A stretch of 64,000 nucleotides of DNA from RGIG8775 sp045660295 (GTDB lineage: Bacteria > Bacillota > Clostridia > Oscillospirales > CAG-272): contig JAZRDN010000031.1 of NCBI GenBank assembly GCA_045660295.1, positions 1-64,000 on the forward strand, written 5' to 3'. The position numbers and the translations under genes were made by a program. The notes under the pieces were generated by a model. It was not told the DNA's origin and searched no databases. It was given only the letters and a program-made list of their open reading frames with translations. Positions 58,450-64,000 of the stretch are shown piece by piece (within the stretch, counting starts at the first letter, position 1; every line of letters starts with the position of its first letter).

Positions 58450-60270
58450 TTATAATTGAGATGGATACGTTTTGGACAAGAAGTTCTTCAACACGTCTAT
58501 TTCGCTTTGCAACTTTTTGCCGATATCTGTTTGCTTGACGAGTATTCTTTTGTCGTACTTTCTCAGTTGTCTTACCTCGCTTCTGAGATCGGATGCATTA
58601 TGAACTACGTCCTCGCTTGATGTAAACGGTTGGTGGCAGATAAGATAAAGACCTTGTGAGTTGTTTACAAGTGTGTATCCCGCAATACCCGTTTTTTCGT
58701 GATATGCTTTGGATAGACCACCGTCTATAGTTATATGTCGGCAATTCCCACTTTCCGGACTTTCCCCTTTTTTGACTTTTACGGGCATATGACCGTTGAC
58801 TATGACCGAATTATCTCCTATGATACCAAACTCCGCCAGCACCCTCAGACAAAATTCTTCATCGTTTACGAAATTATAATATTCGTCCTTGTTTTCCTTT
58901 TCTATATATCCCTCAAAATATTTAGTGTATACACACATTTTATCGCGTCCGTACAGCGGAGATTTTTTGCCACACCACAGATACCACATGTAATCAACGG
59001 AATATTTGTCTCCCATGGCGGCATCACGGACGAGTGTGTCAAGTCTGTCGTACAGATGTTTACCGGAATATTTATCCATACCAATGTTTATTTCCGAAAA
59101 ACTACCGTCTGCTTCCGTAGGAACACAACCATGCATAATAAGATTATCATTGAATACCTTATACATACTGCCGTACTTGAGAAGCATTCGCATATGCTCG
59201 CCAAGCCGCTTGCTGTGCTTGAATTCGTCTGTCAGTAGCTCGACGAGTTTTTCCTCCTTTTCGGTAAGCTCGTAAGACGGATACAGTATTCTGTCATCCA
59301 TACAAAACTCGGGGTGTTCGGATATAAGTTTGTTTTCCAGCTTTAGCTGTACAACGGTTATAGCTTTGGTCATACGGGCGAGCATCTCGTCCTTTTCAAA
59401 ATCACTCTCAGAGCCGTATATGTCGGAAATAAAAAACGCTTCGCATTTGTCGTTGGCGTATTCCTCTGTCGCAAAGGTAACAAGAGGTCGAAGATTTATC
59501 CCGTAGTTTTCTATGACTTGAAGATTTCTGTAAACGCAATTTATCCTTATAACGTTGCACATACAGGCGGCATTTCCAAAATATGCGCCCATCCAAAGAA
59601 TATCGTGATTGCCCCATTGTATGTCAAAAGAATGAAAGCGTGACAGCTCATCCATGATGATATCACAACCGTTGCCTCGGTCGTATATATCTCCCACGAT
59701 ATGAAGATGGTCCACAGCAAGATGATGTATAAGTTTTGCTGTCTCAATTATAAATTTGTCAGCGTTACCAAGCTCAATTATACTTGATACAATCTCCGAA
59801 TAATAATTTGCCTTGTCAATACTGTGCTCAGGCATATTTATAAGCTCATCCATTATGTAGCGGTAATCCTCGGGCATTGCCTTTCTTACTTTTGAACGAG
59901 TATATTTTGCCGATACAAGCTTTGAAACCTCGATAAGATCATAGATGGTTTGTCTGTACCAGCATGGTGGATATATGATGCCATCATTTTTTAAAACCCG
60001 TTCCGGATAATATATAAGCGCGGCTAGCTTGTTTTTCTCTGCCTCAGACATTCTGTTTCCGAAGGCGAGATCTATTTTTGTTCTTATGACGCCCGACGCA
60101 TTGCGTAGGATGTGCAGAAATGTTTCGGATTCTCCGTGGATATCGCTCAAAAAATGTTCTGTTCCCTTGGGGAGGTTGAGTATCGCTTTCAAGTTGATCA
60201 ACTCACTGATGACCGACTGAGATGTTGGGAATTGCTTTGCAATTATTCTGCTGATTCCGTTATCGTTCAT
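58450..60270 (-). CDS. fbp: Fructose-1,6-bisphosphatase class III
   Basis: 606 residues. The gluconeogenic phosphatase of the large calcineurin-like (Bacillus Fbp) type. The start at 60270 (MNDNGISRIIAKQFPTSQSV) follows AGAGGTAAAA; a longer in-frame start runs through the promoter. Metal-ligand motifs: FLSDIHGESETF (about 40), HIVGDIYDRGNGCDII, WGNHDILWMG and NGHMPVKVKKGE. Normal length for the class. It is divergent from radC. Confidence 0.95.
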   Translation of the reverse strand: MNDNGISRIIAKQFPTSQSVISELINLKAILNLPKGTEHFLSDIHGESETFLHILRNASGVIRTKIDLAFGNRMSEAEKNKLAALIYYPERVLKNDGIIYPPCWYRQTIYDLIEVSKLVSAKYTRSKVRKAMPEDYRYIMDELINMPEHSIDKANYYSEIVSSIIELGNADKFIIETAKLIHHLAVDHLHIVGDIYDRGNGCDIIMDELSRFHSFDIQWGNHDILWMGAYFGNAACMCNVIRINCVYRNLQVIENYGINLRPLVTFATEEYANDKCEAFFISDIYGSESDFEKDEMLARMTKAITVVQLKLENKLISEHPEFCMDDRILYPSYELTEKEEKLVELLTDEFKHSKRLGEHMRMLLKYGSMYKVFNDNLIMHGCVPTEADGSFSEINIGMDKYSGKHLYDRLDTLVRDAAMGDKYSVDYMWYLWCGKKSPLYGRDKMCVYTKYFEGYIEKENKDEYYNFVNDEEFCLRVLAEFGIIGDNSVIVNGHMPVKVKKGESPESGNCRHITIDGGLSKAYHEKTGIAGYTLVNNSQGLYLICHQPFTSSEDVVHNASDLRSEVRQLRKYDKRILVKQTDIGKKLQSEIDVLKNFLSKTYPSQL

Positions 60271-60319
60271 TTTTACCTCTGTTTCTCGTTGTGCGGTTTT
60301 GCGAATATGAATATAGTAA

Positions 60320-60348
60320 AGTGTACCACAAATGAAGTGGTTTGTCAA
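60320..60348 (-). promoter_or_regulatory. Promoter of fbp
   Basis: On the minus strand TTGACA (60348-60343) and TACACT (60325-60320) are 17 bp apart. The spacer holds a CCACTTCATTTGTGG inverted repeat that could be an operator. Confidence 0.7.
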
Positions 60349-60457
60349 CAACAAAATATATGTAGCACAGCAGCAGAGTATGTAGCATAGGATTTCATAA
60401 AAATTAAGCAAGAGAGAATAATACTTTAATTAATCCTGTTATAAATGCCCATGCCAT

Positions 60458-60490
60458 AAAAGCCGAACGAGCTTTGCCCATTCGGCTTTT
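60458..60490 (+). terminator. Orphan terminator hairpin in the fbp-radC intergenic region
   Basis: AAAAGCCGAA (60458-60467) pairs with TTCGGCTTTT (60481-60490), then TCTGCTTT. No gene lies directly before it; bases 60271-60676 otherwise hold only the two divergent promoters. It may end an unannotated short transcript or be left from a lost gene. Confidence 0.6.
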
Positions 60491-60613
60491 TCTGCTTTAA
60501 GCGATAAAATTTGAACGCACGCCCAACCAACACCCCAAGCGGTTGTACACGATAACAGTCCTAATGATACAAATTTGACACAAAATGAAGAACTGATTCT
60601 CCATAAATTTTTC

Positions 60614-60642
60614 TTGACTAATCGGCATGTGTATGGTATACT
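60614..60642 (+). promoter_or_regulatory. Promoter of radC-pyrophosphatase
   Basis: TTGACT (60614-60619) and TATACT (60637-60642), spacer 17 bp, about 35 bp before the radC start. Confidence 0.75.
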
Positions 60643-60676
60643 ACATATTGTATTAAACGTTTTTTAAGAGGTGGAA

Positions 60677-61384
60677 ATGTTGCACGAGGGACACAGAGAA
60701 AGATTAAGGGCAAAGGCTGAGGAATACGGTATAGCCTGCCTTGAGGAGCACGAGGTGCTTGAACTGCTTCTCGGCTACGGAATAGCCAGACGGAACACCA
60801 ACGAGATTGCCCACGAGCTTATCAACCGTGCAGGCTCCTTGCGCGGAGTTTTTGATATGAGCATAAGTGAGCTGGAAAAGACCAAGGGTGTCGGTCACTA
60901 TACCGCTTTTATGATAAAGCTTATCGGCTTTATTATGAATCGTCCCAAGGCTCCGCCCAAAAACCGAGTTGACTTGAGCAGGTTCAGTGCGGTAAAGGAA
61001 TACGCTAAAATGCTGTACGGCGGTGCTGCCACCGAAACGCTGTACGCGCTTCTTTTGGACAAAAAATTCAAGCTGATAAAATGCGTAAACATCGCCAACG
61101 GAAGCGCATGGCAGGTGGGAATTGACAAATCGGCGTTGGCAAGAGCCGTTCTTGAGGACGAGGCTTCAGCTGTAATTCTTCTTCACAATCACCCCGGTGG
61201 AGTGCCTTCTCCTTCAAGAGACGACCTTAATTTTACCGTTGAGATAGAGCGCACCTTAAGTGCTATAAGTATGCCTTTTGTAGAGCATATAGTATATGCC
61301 GACGGAGAGTGCTATCCTATAATGAAAACCAACAAGCAAAAGGCGACTGTCGCTATAGAATACGATGATATAATGGAGGCGTGA
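60677..61384 (+). CDS. radC: RadC family JAB-domain protein
   Basis: 235 residues from the ATG at 60677 (AAGAGGTGG site); a GTG two codons earlier is also possible. The N-terminal helix-hairpin-helix part (IAHELINRAGSLRGVFDMSI) precedes an MPN/JAB metal-site domain with HNHPGGVPSPSRDD (about 173-186), the JAMM ligand set, and an upstream glutamate position. Despite its name the role in DNA repair is unproven. It sits 1 nt before the pyrophosphatase gene. Confidence 0.9.
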   Translation: MLHEGHRERLRAKAEEYGIACLEEHEVLELLLGYGIARRNTNEIAHELINRAGSLRGVFDMSISELEKTKGVGHYTAFMIKLIGFIMNRPKAPPKNRVDLSRFSAVKEYAKMLYGGAATETLYALLLDKKFKLIKCVNIANGSAWQVGIDKSALARAVLEDEASAVILLHNHPGGVPSPSRDDLNFTVEIERTLSAISMPFVEHIVYADGECYPIMKTNKQKATVAIEYDDIMEA

Positions 61385-61385
61385 T

Positions 61386-61751
61386 ATGACGTTTGCCGAA
61401 AGACGAGAACAGGTAAAGAGCTATTTGGGAAAGGTAGTTACCATAGGCATAGACCGCCCTATCGGCTACGTACATAAAAAGGCTAAATATGACCTTGTAT
61501 ATCCGATAAATTATGGGTATATTCCGGGTGTGCTCGGCGGAGACGGCGAGGAGCTTGACGTTTATCTGTTGGGCGTGGACGAACCGGTGGAGGAATATAC
61601 GTGCAGAATAATCGGTATTGCGCACCGCATGAACGATTGCGAGGATAAGCTTGTGGGCGCTCCCGATGGCATTAGCTTCAGTGCCGAGGAAATTGCCGCC
61701 GCCATAAGCTTTCAGGAAAAATACTATAAAACAAAGGTGGAGACTCTTTGA
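61386..61751 (+). CDS. Small inorganic pyrophosphatase-like protein
   Basis: 121 residues. It contains the core of the soluble family I fold: GYVHKKAKYDLVYPINYGYIPG, then GDGEELDVYLLGVDEP with the Asp residues that bind Mg. Shorter than the usual about 170 residues, yet this compact form is common in Clostridia. Would hydrolyse pyrophosphate or a similar phosphate ester. The start is just after the radC stop (GGAGGCGTGAT), so they are co-translated. Confidence 0.82.
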   Translation: MTFAERREQVKSYLGKVVTIGIDRPIGYVHKKAKYDLVYPINYGYIPGVLGGDGEELDVYLLGVDEPVEEYTCRIIGIAHRMNDCEDKLVGAPDGISFSAEEIAAAISFQEKYYKTKVETL

Positions 61752-61901
61752 GCCTTGCGGTAAATGATGCGTTAATTTTATAAAAATATTTGCCGATAAG
61801 CCGCAGAGCAATAAAGTCTCTTTGCGAGTTTGAAAAGAATTTTGACGTGGACAGTACGGTTATGGTTGAATTTACCGACACTTGTGGAAATTGTATAAAT
61901 A

Positions 61902-61940
61902 AAAAAGGTCTGTCCTTATGTCCTTATGACAGACCTTTTT
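61902..61940 (+). terminator. Terminator after the radC operon
   Basis: AAAAAGGTCTGTC (61902-61914) pairs with GACAGACCTTTTT (61928-61940). The loop contains two copies of TCCTTATG. Confidence 0.88.
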
Positions 61941-61943
61941 ATA

Positions 61944-61972
61944 TTGACATTTGCACGTCAATGTGTTACAAT
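61944..61972 (+). promoter_or_regulatory. Promoter of the MATE transporter gene
   Basis: TTGACA (61944-61949) and TACAAT (61967-61972) with a 17-bp spacer, directly behind the upstream terminator. Confidence 0.8.
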
Positions 61973-61997
61973 ATACACCGTGTATAGGGAGGTAATT

Positions 61998-63326
61998 ATG
62001 CCAATTCAGCTTTCAGACCATTTTACATATAAAAGACTTATCCGCTTTGTTTTTCCGTCTGTGATAATGATGATATTTACGTCGGTATACGGAGTGGTAG
62101 ACGGCGTGTTTGTCTCCAATTTCGTGGGCGAAACGCCCTTTGCGGCAATAAATCTCATCATGCCATTCTGTATGCTTCTCGGCGCGGTGGGTTTTATGGT
62201 GGGAACGGGCGGCAGCGCGCTGGTGTCAAAGTATCTCGGTGAGGGAGATAAGGAGCGCGCTAACCGAGTCTTTTCAATGCTTATCTACGTTTCGGTAATT
62301 TTCGGCGCAATTATCTCTGCGCTTGGATATATTTTTATAGAGCCCGTTGCACTGCTCCTCGGAGCAAAGGGCGATATGGTGGGATATTGCGTCACCTACG
62401 GCAGATTTCTTTTCGTGGGAATAGTGCCTTTTATTCTCCAAAACGAGTTTCAAAGCTTTCTTATAGTTGCCGAAAAGCCACAGATAGGACTTGGGGTTAC
62501 AGTGGCGGCAGGACTTACCAATATCGTGCTTGACGCGCTTTTCGTGGCGGTCTTTAAGTGGGGACTTGAGGGCGCGGCGCTCGCTACGGTCACCAGTCAG
62601 CTTGTGGGCGGCGCAGTTCCGCTGTTTTATTTTTGCCTTAATAAAAAAAGTCCGTTAAGGCTGGGCAAGGCGGTTCTCGACCTCAGAGCACTGGGGCAGA
62701 CCTGCATTAATGGGTCCTCAGAGATGATGACCAATATTTCTATGTCGTTTGTCAATATACTCTATAACTTTCAGCTTATGCTTTTCGCGGGCGAGAGCGG
62801 TGTTGCGGCTTATGGCGTTATAATGTATACCAACTTTATTTTTATATCGGTCTTTCTCGGATATTCTATCGGCGTAGCACCCATAGTCAGCTATCATTAC
62901 GGCGCGCAAAATCACGCCGAGCTAAAGAGTCTTTATAAAAAGAGCCTTGCGTTTATTGCGGTGTCCTCGCTTGTGCTGACCGCGATTGCCGAGCTGCTCG
63001 CGCTTCCGCTTTCAAAAATCTTTGTAAGTTATAATAAGGAGCTTTTTGATATGACGGTGAGAGCATTTATGATATATTCACTCTCCTTCATTTTCGCAGG
63101 CTTCAATATCTTCGGCTCGGGATTCTTCACCGCGCTTAATAACGGTGTTGTTTCGGCGATAATCTCATTTTTGCGAACGCTTGTATTTCAGGTGGCGGCG
63201 GTGCTTCTGCTTCCTGTGTTCTTCAAGCTCGACGGTATCTGGTTTTCCATAGTCTGCGCCGAGCTTCTTGCCATTGCCGTAACCGGCGGATTACTTGTCA
63301 AGATGCGAAAACGGTACAATTATTAA
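61998..63326 (+). CDS. MATE family efflux transporter
   Basis: 442 residues, twelve predicted helices. The start at 61998 follows AGGGAGGTAATT. Family landmarks: FVFPSVIMMIFTSVYGVVDG, AAINLIMPFCMLLGAVGFMVGTGG (split here by the family's first loop), and in the second half FVNILYNFQLMLFAGESGVAAYG. Exports cationic drugs or metabolites with Na or H antiport; substrate unknown. Monocistronic. Confidence 0.9.
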   Translation: MPIQLSDHFTYKRLIRFVFPSVIMMIFTSVYGVVDGVFVSNFVGETPFAAINLIMPFCMLLGAVGFMVGTGGSALVSKYLGEGDKERANRVFSMLIYVSVIFGAIISALGYIFIEPVALLLGAKGDMVGYCVTYGRFLFVGIVPFILQNEFQSFLIVAEKPQIGLGVTVAAGLTNIVLDALFVAVFKWGLEGAALATVTSQLVGGAVPLFYFCLNKKSPLRLGKAVLDLRALGQTCINGSSEMMTNISMSFVNILYNFQLMLFAGESGVAAYGVIMYTNFIFISVFLGYSIGVAPIVSYHYGAQNHAELKSLYKKSLAFIAVSSLVLTAIAELLALPLSKIFVSYNKELFDMTVRAFMIYSLSFIFAGFNIFGSGFFTALNNGVVSAIISFLRTLVFQVAAVLLLPVFFKLDGIWFSIVCAELLAIAVTGGLLVKMRKRYNY

Positions 63327-63335
63327 TATTAAAAC

Positions 63336-63386
63336 AACCTCTGAGAGCCTTGCAGAGTATGCTTTGGCTTCAGAGGTTTATTTTTT
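63336..63386 (+). terminator. Terminator after the MATE gene
   Basis: AACCTCTGA (63336-63344) pairs with TCAGAGGTT (63370-63378), followed by TATTTTTT. Confidence 0.75.
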
Positions 63387-63414
63387 ATGCTTTTGTAATT
63401 ATGAACTATAAGCA

Positions 63415-63442
63415 AAAAGGCTGTTTTTTACAACAGCCTTTT
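63415..63442 (-). terminator. Terminator of the FAD/Rieske oxidoreductase gene
   Basis: On the minus strand AAAAGGCTGTT and AACAGCCTTTTT form a stem followed by T residues, just after the stop at 63450. Confidence 0.8.
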
Positions 63443-63449
63443 GCGGTAT

Positions 63450-64000
63450 CTACATCTTTTTGTCATCGGTGGCGGGATTGTCTATCAGCTTGCCGTTCTC
63501 GGTAAAACGTGAGCCGTGGCAGGGGCAATCCCACGAGTGCTCCTGCTTGTTGTATTTCAGCGCGCAACCCAAATGCGGACAGCGCGGAGCGGTGGGCGTT
63601 AGCAGATTTGTCAATGTTTCCACCGCGTTTATTGCCAATTGCGGACGCAAAATGCTTCTTGACGGCGAAAACACCTCGGCGTATTGGCTTTTTTTACCGA
63701 TTATCTCGCCGCAAAGAATGTCTGCCGCCGCCATAGCCGAGGTCATGCCCCATTTGTTGAAGCCCGTTGCCACGTAAAGGTTTTCTGTGCGCGGTGAATA
63801 GCGCCCCACGTAGGGAATGCCGTCAAGCGTCATGCAGTCCTGCGTGGCAAAGCGGTATATAACTCGGCTTTTGGGATAATTCAGACGGGCAAAGGCTTCA
63901 AGCTCATGCCAGCCGCCGCCCTTTTTGCCTGTTCGGTGACTTCCGCCACCCAGAAGCAGAAGATTTCCGTGATTTCGGAAGGAGAGCCCTTTTTCGGCTT
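63450..64000 (-). CDS. FAD-dependent oxidoreductase with C-terminal Rieske [2Fe-2S] domain (5' end outside window)
   Basis: The open frame continues past the window edge, so the N-terminal FAD-binding part is missing; about 183 residues are visible. NHGNLLLLGGGSHRTGKKGG, TLDGIPYVGRYSPRTENLYV and the GFNKWGMTSAMAAADIL block fit glycine/D-amino-acid oxidase-like (DAO) enzymes. The C-terminus carries a Rieske motif pair, CPHLGCAL and CPCHGSRF. This fusion is frequent in Clostridia; the substrate is unknown. Confidence 0.85.
   Translation of the reverse strand, partial: AEKGLSFRNHGNLLLLGGGSHRTGKKGGGWHELEAFARLNYPKSRVIYRFATQDCMTLDGIPYVGRYSPRTENLYVATGFNKWGMTSAMAAADILCGEIIGKKSQYAEVFSPSRSILRPQLAINAVETLTNLLTPTAPRCPHLGCALKYNKQEHSWDCPCHGSRFTENGKLIDNPATDDKKM

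Noticed and set aside
61790..61987. Possible 65-residue protein between the pyrophosphatase and MATE genes
   Set aside because: It would start with TTG without a ribosome binding site and run through a strong terminator and the MATE promoter.
1..64000. tRNA, rRNA, tmRNA or other standard RNA genes
   Set aside because: No TpsiC-arm-like GTTCGAAT box with a matching cloverleaf and no rRNA-like sequence was seen on either strand.

Overview
The window looks like a chromosomal segment of an anaerobic member of the Clostridia (Bacillota), most likely an uncultured gut-type lineage near the Oscillospirales. The sequence evidence is the paired GlgC/GlgD glycogen enzymes, a class III fructose-1,6-bisphosphatase, a probably pyrophosphate-type phosphofructokinase, a ferredoxin-type aldo/keto reductase, the yajC/TIGR04086 neighbourhood, consensus TTGACA/TATAAT promoters, strong GGAGG ribosome binding sites and many multi-domain sugar-binding proteins. 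I found no rRNA, tRNA, CRISPR array or prophage.

Layout. 0.2-4.2 kb (minus strand): a potABCD spermidine/putrescine importer with 4-nt gene overlaps and its own promoter and terminator. 4.4-6.9 kb: an M50 membrane protease and an iscS-iscU pair. 6.9-8.0 kb: a 1.1-kb AT-rich non-coding region ending in a perfect promoter and a 234-nt leader. 8.0-21.4 kb: a seven-gene, highly expressed-looking operon encoding a 1213-residue sugar-binding protein, two pairs of ABC permeases, an NHL-TPR-Yip1 membrane protein and a DUF5696 protein, followed by the scar of a deleted DUF4091-like gene. 21.8-26.8 kb (minus): secA and two uncharacterised membrane proteins with very basic cytosolic parts. 27.0-31.0 kb: trmL, mnmA, uvrD/pcrA. 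31-33 kb: an S1-domain protein and rplM-rpsI. 33.1-34.9 kb: a small accessory patch bounded by two near-identical terminator hairpins, with two similarly built small membrane-protein cassettes, an array of about ten 9-11-bp repeats and a GNAT acetyltransferase.

35.0-38.1 kb: aldo/keto reductase, phosphofructokinase and a short-chain dehydrogenase in one operon. 38.1-41.1 kb: an unstable patch with an internally deleted duplicate of a lipoprotein sugar receptor, the intact receptor, and an IS200-type element whose outside transcripts could fold to hide the tnpA ribosome binding site. 41.1-45.2 kb: a YdcF/SanA-like protein and a Gld-type ABC exporter. 45.5-56.0 kb: a complete glycogen operon (glgB-glgC-glgD-glgA-glgP, a GH13 enzyme and a small unknown protein). 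56.0-58.1 kb: yajC, a TIGR04086 membrane protein and a stand-alone protein resembling the N-terminal peptide-recognition domain of the SCIFF maturase, facing rimM. 58.1-64.0 kb: a long imperfect palindrome, class III fbp, radC, a small pyrophosphatase, a MATE transporter and a window-truncated FAD/Rieske oxidoreductase.

The best candidate for an undescribed system is the 8.0-21.4 kb operon. It combines one outsized receptor, two permease pairs and no ATPase with two secreted or membrane-anchored proteins of unknown role (NHL-TPR-Yip1 and DUF5696). Secondary candidates are the orphan SCIFF-maturase-like domain, the phased repeats and duplicated cassettes at 33-35 kb, and the palindromic intergenic element at 58.2 kb. 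All family assignments come from reading the translations by eye; no database search was possible.
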